DNA from: a virus
Length of the DNA stretch: 26,172 nucleotides
IMG/VR virus record: IMGVR_UViG_3300008110_000447
Location: 1-26,172 of that record
Strand: one strand, 5' to 3'
Shown here: positions 1 through 6,495 of the stretch, piece by piece
How positions within the stretch are numbered: position 1 is the first letter of the stretch
Layout of the letters: every line of letters begins with the position of its first letter
The notes under the pieces: model-generated
Seen by the model: only the letters and a program-made list of their open reading frames with translations
Told to the model about the DNA's origin: nothing
Database searches by the model: none
Made by a program: the position numbers and the translations under genes

Positions 1-27
1 TAGGAGTATGACATTGATCCATTCACG

Positions 28-546
28 TTGGCCTTCACTGCTCTGGCAGCAATTAAACAAGGGGTTGCTTTTTATAAAGATGCAAAAGCAGCGGGTAATG
101 ATGTTACTAAAATAGCAAGAGAAATATCTAGTTGTATAGCAAATTTCTTTAGTGCACAAGAACAAGTTAAACAAGTAATTGAAGAAGAGAAGAAGAAGCC
201 TGTAAAGAGTTTAAAGGCACAAGCTCTAGATAACATATTAAACCAAATAGAGCTAGAGAGACAGGCAGTAGAACTTAGAGAGTTTCTAATCTACCATGTA
301 GACCCAGAACTAGGGGCAGTGTGGAGTAGGTTTGAAGAGGAATATGCAAGACTACAAGACGAACAAGAACAGGAAAGGCTAATAGCGGAACACAAAGCAA
401 GGGAGGCAGCATGGCAACGAAGACAGTTAATAAGCTCCCTGCAAGACAAAGCTCTACAGATAGGAGCAGTGGCTCTGATTACTATATACCTCCTCCTCCT
501 GTTCTGGTTAATAACAATAGACAGGAAACTTCGATGGGGTTTTTAA
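28..546 (+). CDS. small phage membrane protein, C-terminal TM
   Basis: About 172 residues. The N-terminal part is amphipathic (alanine-rich, motif YKDAKAAGND), followed by a long charged Glu/Lys/Arg helix that is probably coiled coil. One hydrophobic segment lies near the C-terminus (about residues 145-165, GAVALITIYLLLLFWLI). I recognise the general type from other podoviruses but know no function. It sits just upstream of holin and endolysin, so a role in lysis or membranes is possible. The start is uncertain. The TTG at 28 has no Shine-Dalgarno at the right distance. A good AGGAG at 2-6 is 6 nt before an in-frame ATT at 13, which would give Met-Asp-Pro-Phe-Thr. An in-frame TAG at 1-3 limits any upstream extension. 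No lipobox is visible, which argues against an Rz1-like outer spanin. Confidence 0.75.
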   Translation: MAFTALAAIKQGVAFYKDAKAAGNDVTKIAREISSCIANFFSAQEQVKQVIEEEKKKPVKSLKAQALDNILNQIELERQAVELREFLIYHVDPELGAVWSRFEEEYARLQDEQEQERLIAEHKAREAAWQRRQLISSLQDKALQIGAVALITIYLLLLFWLITIDRKLRWGF

Positions 547-698
547 TAGGTCTAATTGCTCTAGTCTTTGCGTTTGTACTTATTCTTCCTGTGTTAGGTT
601 TTATGTTATTTGATATTAACGCTGCTAAACAAGAAGTACGATATGAAGTACAGAAGGTAGAGCAGCTTCGTAAACAAATTGAGAAAGAGAAAAAATGA
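411..698 (+). CDS. small membrane protein with coiled-coil tail, two possible starts
   Basis: Single-TM protein. The hydrophobic segment is residues 42-67 (from MGFLIGLIALVFAF), followed by a charged coiled coil (VEQLRKQIEKEKK). The long form starts at 411 after a strong GGGAGG (401-406, 4 nt spacing) and overlaps the preceding gene by 136 nt. A second in-frame ATG at 534 has AGGA at 523-526 (7 nt spacing) and gives a 54-residue form that starts exactly at the TM segment and overlaps by only 13 nt. The extra N-terminus, including IPPPP, may be partly a shadow of the upstream gene. The topology (TM then coiled coil) beside a holin would fit a short inner-membrane spanin or a holin accessory protein. 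This is inference from position and shape only. It ends in an ATGA overlap with the holin gene. Confidence 0.6.
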   Translation: MATKTVNKLPARQSSTDRSSGSDYYIPPPPVLVNNNRQETSMGFLIGLIALVFAFVLILPVLGFMLFDINAAKQEVRYEVQKVEQLRKQIEKEKK

Positions 699-1207
699 TT
701 CCAATCTTAGGAGCCTTGCTAGGAACACTAGCTGAGAATGGCCTTGGTCTTCTGTCCTCTGCCATTCAAGCCAAGGGCAAGGAAGTTGTAGAGAAGACAC
801 TGGGTGTCAAGATTGCTGACAATCCAACACCAGCAGATGTAGCAGCCTTACGCCAGCTTCAGTATGACCACGAAGAGCGTCTCTTAGAGCTTGGCATTGA
901 GAAGGCCAAGATGGAACTGGCTGAACTTGAGTTGTTTGCTAAGGCAGCACAGAGCGAAGAAGACAACATCTCCTCTCGCTGGAATGCAGACATGAGCAGT
1001 GACTCTTGGCTGTCCAAGAACATACGCCCTATGTCCCTCATAGCCATCTTTACAGGTTACTTTGTGTTTGCTATGATGAGTGCTTATGGGTACAATGCTA
1101 ACGAGAGCTACGTAACCCTGCTAGGAAATTGGGGAATGCTTATTATGGGAGCCTACTTTGGTGGTAGGACAGTAGAGAAACTAGCTGACTTAAGGAGTAA
1201 GAAATGA
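695..1207 (+). CDS. holin, GTA-type 3TM family
   Basis: 170-residue holin. It permeabilises the inner membrane so that the downstream endolysin reaches the peptidoglycan. The sequence has the hallmarks of the 'holin of 3TMs, for gene-transfer release' family: a hydrophobic glycine-rich N-terminus (about 2-24), a long Glu/Ala/Lys helix, then the typical block W-N-A-D-M-x-S-D-S-W-L-S-K-N-I-R-P (about 97-113). Two membrane segments follow, at about 113-131 and 141-158, ending in GGRTVEKL. The length is typical. It begins in an ATGA overlap with the previous gene and ends in an ATGA overlap with the endolysin, so a lysis operon is clear. Assignment is from remembered family motifs; no search was run. 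Confidence 0.85.
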   Translation: MIPILGALLGTLAENGLGLLSSAIQAKGKEVVEKTLGVKIADNPTPADVAALRQLQYDHEERLLELGIEKAKMELAELELFAKAAQSEEDNISSRWNADMSSDSWLSKNIRPMSLIAIFTGYFVFAMMSAYGYNANESYVTLLGNWGMLIMGAYFGGRTVEKLADLRSKK

Positions 1208-1542
1208 GCCTATCAGACCATCAAGCAGCTTTCCTGTTAGACATGTGTAAGCTCATTCAATATGCCACAGAGCAAGGCTTCAAGGTGACAGGCGGGGAGC
1301 TTGCACGTACACCAGAACAACAGGCCATCTATGTCAAGACAGGCCGTAGCAAGACAATGAACTCCATCCACTTGAAGCGATGTGCAATGGACTTGAACTT
1401 CTTCAAGGATGGAAAGATTTGCTGGAACAAAGAAACCCTTGCACCACTAGGGGCTTATTGGGAAAGCCTCCATGTTAAGAATAGATGGGGAGGCAACTTT
1501 AAGTCTCTCGTAGATTGTCCACACTTTGAGCGTAATGTATAA
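1204..1542 (+). CDS. endolysin, M15 family D-Ala-D-Ala carboxypeptidase-like
   Basis: 112-residue zinc peptidase of the M15/VanY type, predicted to cut peptide bonds in peptidoglycan at the end of infection. The zinc ligands fit the family pattern: S-I-H (His56), then A-M-D (Asp63), and the C-terminal D-C-P-H-F-E (His107, followed by Glu109). WGG near residue 95 is also typical. It is a single catalytic domain with no cell-wall-binding module and no signal peptide, so it depends on the holin encoded immediately upstream. The gene overlaps the holin stop (ATGA), and its own TAA overlaps the next start (TAATG). Confidence 0.88.
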   Translation: MSLSDHQAAFLLDMCKLIQYATEQGFKVTGGELARTPEQQAIYVKTGRSKTMNSIHLKRCAMDLNFFKDGKICWNKETLAPLGAYWESLHVKNRWGGNFKSLVDCPHFERNV

Positions 1543-1721
1543 TGAAAACAAAGTCTACAGTTAATAGTGCTGGTGTCTATACCAAACCAACAATGCGTAA
1601 GACATTGTTTAACAAGATTAAAGCTGGCTCATCAGGTGGTGATCCGGGTGAATGGAGTGCTCGTAAGGCACAACTACTGGCTAAACAATATAAAGCAAAA
1701 GGTGGAGGATACAAATCATGA
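1542..1721 (+). CDS. small basic phage protein, SARKAQLLA/GGGYK type
   Basis: 59 residues: MKTKSTVNSAGVYTKP at the start, then MRKTLFNKIKAG, a Gly/Ser hinge, EWSARKAQLLAKQYKAKGGGY and KS. Eleven Lys and two Arg against two acidic residues make it very basic. I remember the pattern T-K-P-x-M/L-R-K...GSxGGxPGxWSARKAQ...YKxxGGGY from many phage and some algal-virus genomes, where it stays uncharacterised. It is too short for most gene-calling cut-offs. Reality is supported by a TAATG overlap with the endolysin stop and an ATGA overlap with the next gene. A nucleic-acid-binding or virion role would fit the charge but is speculation. Confidence 0.85.
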   Translation: MKTKSTVNSAGVYTKPTMRKTLFNKIKAGSSGGDPGEWSARKAQLLAKQYKAKGGGYKS

Positions 1722-1864
1722 GCAAAAGCCAAACACATTACTTGCCAGATGGTAAGATATACAAGGGCGAGACACATAAGTCTGGCAGTGTTTTGATGAC
1801 AGGTAAGCAGCACACAGCCACAAGCAAGAAACTAACACATACACCTCCAAAGAAAAAGAAATGA
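1718..1864 (+). CDS. small basic phage protein, second of five
   Basis: 48 residues beginning MSKSQTHYLPDGKIYKGETH and ending in PPKKKK. It contains the pattern LPDGKIYKGETHK...LMTGKQHTATSK, which I recall from other phages as a conserved small protein without function. It has eleven Lys and only two acidic residues. It starts in an ATGA overlap with the 59-residue gene and ends in an ATGA overlap with the next, so it is firmly inside a coupled operon. Confidence 0.8.
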   Translation: MSKSQTHYLPDGKIYKGETHKSGSVLMTGKQHTATSKKLTHTPPKKKK

Positions 1865-2091
1865 AGAAGCCACAGGAATCTCTGAAAGAGTGGACAAAGC
1901 AAAAGTGGACAACTAGTGATGGTAGTCCTTCAAAGGGAAAGAAGCGTTATCTACCAGAAGCGGCATGGAAAGCTCTCAGTCCTGCTGAGAAAGCTGCCAC
2001 TAACAAGGCCAAAGCTGCTGGTAACGCCAAAGGCAAACAGTTCGTAGCTCAACCCAAAAAGATTGCTGACAAAGCATCTAAATATAGATAA
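1861..2091 (+). CDS. small Lys/Ala-rich protein, third of five
   Basis: 76 residues. The N-terminal motif is SLKEWTKQKWTTSDGSPSKG, followed by KKRYLPEAAWKALSPAEKAATN and a Lys/Ala tail ending in KYR. Eighteen Lys and two Arg against about six acidic residues. The W-x3-KWxTxDGxPSxGKxRYLPxxAW arrangement is one I remember from small phage proteins and from C-terminal parts of some large eukaryotic-virus proteins; I do not know a function. It starts in an ATGA overlap with the previous gene and is followed after 8 nt (AAGGA as the Shine-Dalgarno) by the next mini-gene. Confidence 0.85.
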   Translation: MKKPQESLKEWTKQKWTTSDGSPSKGKKRYLPEAAWKALSPAEKAATNKAKAAGNAKGKQFVAQPKKIADKASKYR

Positions 2092-2099
2092 GGAAATAT

Positions 2100-2252
2100 A
2101 TGAAAGACTCAATGAAACAAACATCTAAGATGGGTAAAATGATGGGTGGCTACACTGCCTCTCCCATGTATAGCACCAAGGCTCCCAAGAAGGCCAAGCC
2201 AATGCCCATGAGAGGCCAGAGAACAGCCACTAACAAGGCTAAAAAGAAATGA
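2100..2252 (+). CDS. 50-residue Met/Lys-rich protein, fourth of five
   Basis: MKDSMKQTSKMGKMMGGYTA followed by a Met/Pro/Lys-rich tail ending NKAKKK. Twelve Lys, two Arg, one Asp and about nine Met, so extremely basic and probably unstructured. It has AAGGA 8 bases before the ATG and an ATGA overlap with the next gene. I recognise no family. The MGGY and NKAKKK segments echo neighbouring proteins, so it may have arisen by duplication within the cassette, though I cannot show that. Confidence 0.7.
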   Translation: MKDSMKQTSKMGKMMGGYTASPMYSTKAPKKAKPMPMRGQRTATNKAKKK

Positions 2253-2527
2253 AGGATAGTAGACTAGCCAAGGTGGGCGTAAGCGGCTATAACAAGCCTA
2301 AAGCAACCCCTAGTCATCCCACCAAAAGCCACGTTGTTGTAGCCAAGGAGGGTGATCAGGTCAAGACCATCCGCTTTGGACAACAAGGGGTGTCAGGGAG
2401 TCCCAAGAAAGACAACGAATCTGAGAGCTATAAGAACCGAAGAGAGAGCTTTAAAGCCAGACATGCTTCTAACATAGCTAAAGGTAAGATGTCTGCTGCT
2501 TATTGGGCTGATAAAGTTAAGTGGTAG
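2249..2527 (+). CDS. small conserved phage protein, YWADKVKW type
   Basis: 92 residues. Recognisable blocks are SGYNKPKATPSHPTKSHVVV, IRFGQQGVSGSPKK, and the C-terminal ARHASNIAKGKMSAAYWADK followed by VKW. The order RFGQ-x-GVSGSP...F-x-ARHxxNIxxGKxSAAYWAxKxKW is a widespread small phage family of unknown function; I think it is, or is close to, DUF5754, but cannot verify this. It is last in the run of basic mini-genes, starts by ATGA overlap, and is followed within 5 bp by the -35 box of the tail-operon promoter. Confidence 0.85.
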   Translation: MKDSRLAKVGVSGYNKPKATPSHPTKSHVVVAKEGDQVKTIRFGQQGVSGSPKKDNESESYKNRRESFKARHASNIAKGKMSAAYWADKVKW

Positions 2528-2531
2528 CCCC

Positions 2532-2560
2532 TTGACAAATATAACAAACCATGTTATAAT
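2532..2560 (+). promoter_or_regulatory. sigma70 promoter of tail and internal-protein operon
   Basis: TTGACA at 2532-2537, a 17-bp spacer, TATAAT at 2555-2560, with TG at 2552-2553 giving an extended -10. Both hexamers are perfect consensus. The expected start near 2567 leaves a short leader with AAGGA before the ATG at 2582. An inverted repeat (ATAACA 2541-2546 / TGTTAT 2552-2557) lies in the spacer and overlaps the -10. Confidence 0.9.
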
Positions 2561-2581
2561 ATATACATATAAGGAAATAGT

Positions 2582-3229
2582 ATGACATATTTAGAAATAG
2601 TCAATAGTGTACTACGGAGACTTAGGGAGAGAGAAGTTCTTTCTGTCTCTGAAAGTTCCTATAGTAAACTCATTGGCGACTTTGTAAATGATGCTCGCAA
2701 TGAAGTGGAGACAGCTTGGGGCTGGTCTGCTCTCAGAACAACCTTAACCCTTACAACAACTGCCAGTGTGTTCAACTATGAGTTGAATGGTAGTCAGAAC
2801 AACTTCACTGTGCTTGATGTCATCAATGACACAGATGATCAGTTTATGGAGTATCGTCCCGGTGCTTGGTTTGATAATGCCTATCTAAATCAGGGGCCTG
2901 TTACAGGCTCTCCTACCTATTACAACTTCAACGGTGTTGCTAATGATGGTGATACACAGGTTGACATTTACCCCATTCCTGATGGTGTGTACACAGTTCG
3001 CTTCAATGTTATCTTACGTAATGTAAATATGACAGGGGATGGTGATGATCTCTATGTTCCTTCACGTCCTGTTATCCTTCTAGCCACTGCCAAGGCCATT
3101 GAAGAACGTGGTGAGGATGGTGGTAATGCCAGCATGAATGCATACGCTGCTGGTCGTTCTAGCTTGGCTGATGAGATTGCCCTTGATGCTGCTCGTAGGC
3201 CTGATGAAACTATCTGGTATCCAGTATGA
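2582..3229 (+). CDS. head-tail adaptor, tail tubular protein A-like
   Basis: 215 residues. The N-terminal helix bundle carries MTYLEIVNSVLRRLRERE and KLIGDFVNDARNEVETAWGW, the pattern I associate with podoviral adaptor / tail tubular A proteins (T7 gp11-like and SU10-type adaptors) that join the portal ring to the nozzle. A beta-rich middle follows and then an alpha-helical end (ILLATAKAIEERGEDGG). It is the first gene after the strong promoter at 2532-2560, has AAGGA at 2571-2575, and overlaps the nozzle gene by ATGA. The function is confident as a class; the exact family was not checked. Confidence 0.8.
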   Translation: MTYLEIVNSVLRRLREREVLSVSESSYSKLIGDFVNDARNEVETAWGWSALRTTLTLTTTASVFNYELNGSQNNFTVLDVINDTDDQFMEYRPGAWFDNAYLNQGPVTGSPTYYNFNGVANDGDTQVDIYPIPDGVYTVRFNVILRNVNMTGDGDDLYVPSRPVILLATAKAIEERGEDGGNASMNAYAAGRSSLADEIALDAARRPDETIWYPV

Positions 3230-4809
3230 AACAACTCTCTAGTGCTGCTGTTGCTGCTCCCGGTTTCTTTGGGCTTAACACCCAAGAGAGTGGAGCAATG
3301 CTGTCAGATGGCTTTGCACTTGTAGCTTCTAATTGTGTCATTGATAAGTATGGACGTTTAGGTGCACGTAAGGGTTGGGTACAGAAGACTACAACAACTG
3401 CTGGACTTAGTGGTGCAAACATCTTTAGCCTCTTTGAATACTTGAATGCTGATGGCACATTTGATTACATCAGTGCTGGTAATAATAAAATCTGGAGAGG
3501 TGGCATTGGTGCTACGCTCACAAACATGACACCAACAATGACCATTACAGACAACCATTGGCAGATGGCTTCTTTAAATGACCATTGCTTGATGACACAG
3601 AAGAGCCATGAGCCTGTGTTATTCACAAGAGACACAGGAAGTCCTATATGTGAACGGCTTGTATCACACTCAGTTCCCGGTGTAGATTTCACTGCTCCTG
3701 TGTTTGGTACTGGTACAGCTAATGGCCCTAATGCTTGCTTGGCTGCTTATGGACGCTTCTGGGTGGCAGGAAGTACAGCTTTCCCAACTACAGTGTTCTG
3801 GTCTACAGACATTGCTGATACTCATTTTCCTACATTTAATACTGGTGGCTCACGTACCTCTGGTAGTATTAACATAGCTTCTAAGCTTCCTAATAACACA
3901 GATGAAATTGTAGCTCTTGCTGCACACAATGGTTTCCTCATTATCTTCTGTAAACAAAACATTGTCATTCTAAGTGGTGCTGAGACACCAGCTACAGCAA
4001 TGACCATCTCTGATGTAATTCCCGGCATTGGCTGCATTGCTAGAGACAGCGTTCAGAAGACAGGTAATGACTTGTTGTTCTTGAGTTCTTCTGGTGTGCG
4101 TAGCCTTGGACGTACCATTCAAGAAAAGAGTATGCCCATGCGTGACATCTCTAAGAATGTACGTGATGACTTGTTTGATAATATAGCAAACACAGAAGCT
4201 AAGCTTATTAAGAGTTGTTATTCAGAGAAGTATGGCTTCTATCTATTAAGCTTCCCTTCAACAGCCTCTCCTCTTGTCTATTGTTTTGATTTGAAACAAG
4301 CCCTACCAGATGGGGCAGCTAGAGTTACTACATGGAATGCCTATCCTGCTTATTCTTTCTCTGCTAACAGGGATGGTACTTTGTACATAGGAAAGCCAGC
4401 AGGAATTGGTGAATACTTTGGCTACCAAGATAATGGTAGTGGTTACACCTTCATCTATTATACCAACTACTTTGACTTTGGACAACCAACAATTAATAAG
4501 ATTGCTAAGAAGATAGGCTTTGTTCTTATTGGTGGTGGTGGTCAACGCTTTGTTGCTAAGCTTGGGTTTGATTATTCAAATCAATACAGTAGCTATCCTG
4601 TTATTATGGATACAGGCGCATACGCTGAGTACAATATAGCAGAGTATAACATAGCAGAATACTCCTCTGGCATTGTCATTGATGATGCTTATGTTTCTGT
4701 TGGTGGGCAAGGAAAGATTATTCAAATGGGCTTTGAGGCTCAAGTGTCTGGCTCTCCTCTAAGTGTACAGAAGATGGACATCTTTATTAAACAAGGAAAG
4801 ATTTACTAA
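3226..4809 (+). CDS. tail nozzle, tail tubular protein B-like
   Basis: 527 residues, rich in beta strands. It begins with the block APGFFGLNTQES...LSDGFALVASNCVIDKYGRLGARKGW, which I recognise from podoviral nozzle or 'stabilisation' proteins related in role to T7 gp12. Repeated short beta motifs follow (WSTDIADTHFPTFN, IGCIARDSVQ, DLLFLSSSGVRSLG), consistent with a propeller-like fold. It forms the distal tube of the short tail. An unusual in-frame tandem repeat, AEYNI-AEYNI-AEYSS, is at residues 467-480. Start and stop are fixed by ATGA (3226) and TAATG (4807-4811) overlaps with its neighbours. Confidence 0.8.
   Translation: MKQLSSAAVAAPGFFGLNTQESGAMLSDGFALVASNCVIDKYGRLGARKGWVQKTTTTAGLSGANIFSLFEYLNADGTFDYISAGNNKIWRGGIGATLTNMTPTMTITDNHWQMASLNDHCLMTQKSHEPVLFTRDTGSPICERLVSHSVPGVDFTAPVFGTGTANGPNACLAAYGRFWVAGSTAFPTTVFWSTDIADTHFPTFNTGGSRTSGSINIASKLPNNTDEIVALAAHNGFLIIFCKQNIVILSGAETPATAMTISDVIPGIGCIARDSVQKTGNDLLFLSSSGVRSLGRTIQEKSMPMRDISKNVRDDLFDNIANTEAKLIKSCYSEKYGFYLLSFPSTASPLVYCFDLKQALPDGAARVTTWNAYPAYSFSANRDGTLYIGKPAGIGEYFGYQDNGSGYTFIYYTNYFDFGQPTINKIAKKIGFVLIGGGGQRFVAKLGFDYSNQYSSYPVIMDTGAYAEYNIAEYNIAEYSSGIVIDDAYVSVGGQGKIIQMGFEAQVSGSPLSVQKMDIFIKQGKIY
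4624..4665 (+). repeat. 15-bp in-frame tandem repeat in nozzle gene
   Basis: Units at 4624-4638, 4639-4653 and a partial unit at 4654-4665, each reading Ala-Glu-Tyr-Asn-Ile or a close variant. Units differ at synonymous positions, so the duplication is not brand new or the peptide is under selection. Confidence 0.85.
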
Positions 4810-5474
4810 TGAGTGACTACACCAAACTAACAGCATATGATACGAAGGATAGTTTAACAACTGGTGATCCTTTGAAGCGTATTAAAGGCACTGAACTTGA
4901 TGACGAGTTTGATGCCATCTCTACAGCCATTGCAACTAAAGCAAACCTTGCAAGTCCAGCCCTCACTGGTACACCAACAGCTCCTACTGCTTCTGTTGGA
5001 ACAAACACAACTCAAGTAGCTTCCACTGCCTTTGTACAGGCAGCATTGGCTGCTACATTGTATCCAGTTGGCTCCATCTATATTAATGCTACAAGTGCTA
5101 TAAACCCTGCAACCTTGTTAGGTTTTGGCACATGGACAGCCTTTGGTGCTGGTCGTGTCATGGTTGGCTTTAACTCAGCCAATGCGTTGTTTGACACTGC
5201 TGAAGAAACTGGTGGTAGTGCAGATGCAATTGTTGTTAGCCACACCCATACAGCAACAGTCACAGACCCCGGACACACTCACCAATATACCAGCTATGGC
5301 AGTCAAGCTCCACAATCAGGTAGCGCAACAAACTGTTTAACACAACCTACAACTCGCACAACCGACAGTGCATTAACTAATATCACTGTTTCAAACAGCA
5401 CCACTGGTTCAAGTGGAACCAATGCCAACTATCAACCATACATCACTGTCTATATGTGGAAACGGACTGCGTAA
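4809..5474 (+). CDS. tail fibre / receptor-binding protein
   Basis: 221 residues. The N-terminus (about 1-45) is a short attachment region. It is followed by the fibre linker type ALTGTPTAPTASVGTNTTQV then ASTAFVQAAL (about 50-80), seen in many tail fibres. The C-terminal part has the collar-type block YPVGSIYINATSAINPATLLGFGTWTAFGAGRVMVG (about 85-120) and two His-x-His pairs, SHTHT (His145, His147) and GHTHQ (His156, His158), that in T4 gp12/gp37-like fibres coordinate metal along the trimer axis. It ends with PYITVYMWKRTA, a common fibre tip ending. It is small for a fibre, so another host-binding protein may lie outside the window. It overlaps the nozzle by TAATG. Confidence 0.82.
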   Translation: MSDYTKLTAYDTKDSLTTGDPLKRIKGTELDDEFDAISTAIATKANLASPALTGTPTAPTASVGTNTTQVASTAFVQAALAATLYPVGSIYINATSAINPATLLGFGTWTAFGAGRVMVGFNSANALFDTAEETGGSADAIVVSHTHTATVTDPGHTHQYTSYGSQAPQSGSATNCLTQPTTRTTDSALTNITVSNSTTGSSGTNANYQPYITVYMWKRTA

Positions 5475-5542
5475 TGTCTTTTAAATCTATAACAAATGAA
5501 CAGAGCAATCTGTATATCTTTACAACAGGAGAATTGATATGA
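5474..5542 (+). CDS. possible 22-residue mini-gene after tail fibre
   Basis: Would encode MSFKSITNEQSNLYIFTTGE then LI. The ATG overlaps the fibre TAA (TAATG at 5472-5476) and its TGA overlaps the ATG of the next gene (ATGA at 5539-5542), so it exactly bridges the two genes. This is typical of translational coupling in this genome. There is no separate Shine-Dalgarno, and the peptide matches nothing I know. It may be a real peptide or only a coupling device. Confidence 0.4.
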   Translation: MSFKSITNEQSNLYIFTTGELI

Positions 5543-6486
5543 TTCCTGCACTGATTGCTGGTGGAGCAACCCTGCTTGGTGGCTATCTGAGTGCTAAGGC
5601 TACTAAAGATTCAGCCAATACTTCATTACAAGCTGGACGAGAAGCCAATGCAGCCAACCTTGAAGCAGCACGTATAGCTGCTGAGGCAGCGAAATTTAAA
5701 CCATACAGTATTACATCTGGCTTTGGTCGGGGCTTCTTTGATACAGAGAAGGGCACTGCTGGCTACGAGATTGATCCTCGTTTAGCTTCCTTTAGAGACA
5801 CCCTCTATGGACAAGCTGAGCAGACAATGGGAGGCATTGGTACTCCTGAAGAAGTAGCTCAGCAATATTACCAACAGCAGATGGGCTTGCTTGCTCCTCA
5901 AAGGACACAAGAAGACATCATGGCACGTGAGCGTAGCCTACAAACAGGACGTATAGGCCTTGGTGTTTCTGCTGGCTATGGTGGTGCAGGAGATGTCTCT
6001 GGTATGTTGAACCCAGATGACTTTGCACGTATGCGAGCACGTGAGCTTTCTAATGCACAGATTGCTAATGAGAGTACAACGTATGGACAAAATCTAATTG
6101 ATAAACTTATTGCTCGTGGAACAGGTTTGTTCACTGCTGGCGCTGGTGTTGAACAACTTGGTATGTCGCCAATGACTATGGGTGCTGACATTGGTAATAA
6201 GGCTTCTATTTCTCAAGGCCAACAAGCTAATGCTTTGTTGCAGGGAGGCATGGCTGGCTCTAGAGCTATGTTAGACGCAGGAACCAATGCTGCACAATAT
6301 AATCTTGCTGGTAACTTAGCACTAGCAGGAGGCATCCAGCAAGCTGGTAAAACCATTGGTGGTATGTTTACACAACAACCACAACAGCCAGTATCCACTC
6401 CCTTTTCAGATTATTGGAACTATGGAGGTTCTTCTTCAGACCCAACTCAACCAAATAATCCAATGTCTGGCATACGTTTTAGATAA
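5539..6486 (+). CDS. internal virion / DNA-ejection protein candidate
   Basis: 315 residues. The N-terminus is a hydrophobic glycine-rich segment (MIPALIAGGATLLGGYLSAKA), followed by an alanine-rich helix. A region rich in Gln, Gly and Ala comes next (QTMGGIGTPEEVAQQYYQQQ), then another glycine/alanine region (QQANALLQGGMAGSRAMLDA) and a polar C-terminal tail. The composition and the position directly after the fibre and before three more large proteins match the ejection-protein set of podoviruses, analogous in place to T7 gp14-gp16. The glycine-spaced N-terminus could insert in a membrane. No catalytic motif is visible. The Shine-Dalgarno AGGAG lies at 5527-5531, 7 nt before the ATG. Confidence 0.65.
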   Translation: MIPALIAGGATLLGGYLSAKATKDSANTSLQAGREANAANLEAARIAAEAAKFKPYSITSGFGRGFFDTEKGTAGYEIDPRLASFRDTLYGQAEQTMGGIGTPEEVAQQYYQQQMGLLAPQRTQEDIMARERSLQTGRIGLGVSAGYGGAGDVSGMLNPDDFARMRARELSNAQIANESTTYGQNLIDKLIARGTGLFTAGAGVEQLGMSPMTMGADIGNKASISQGQQANALLQGGMAGSRAMLDAGTNAAQYNLAGNLALAGGIQQAGKTIGGMFTQQPQQPVSTPFSDYWNYGGSSSDPTQPNNPMSGIRFR

Positions 6487-6495
6487 GGAATAAAG

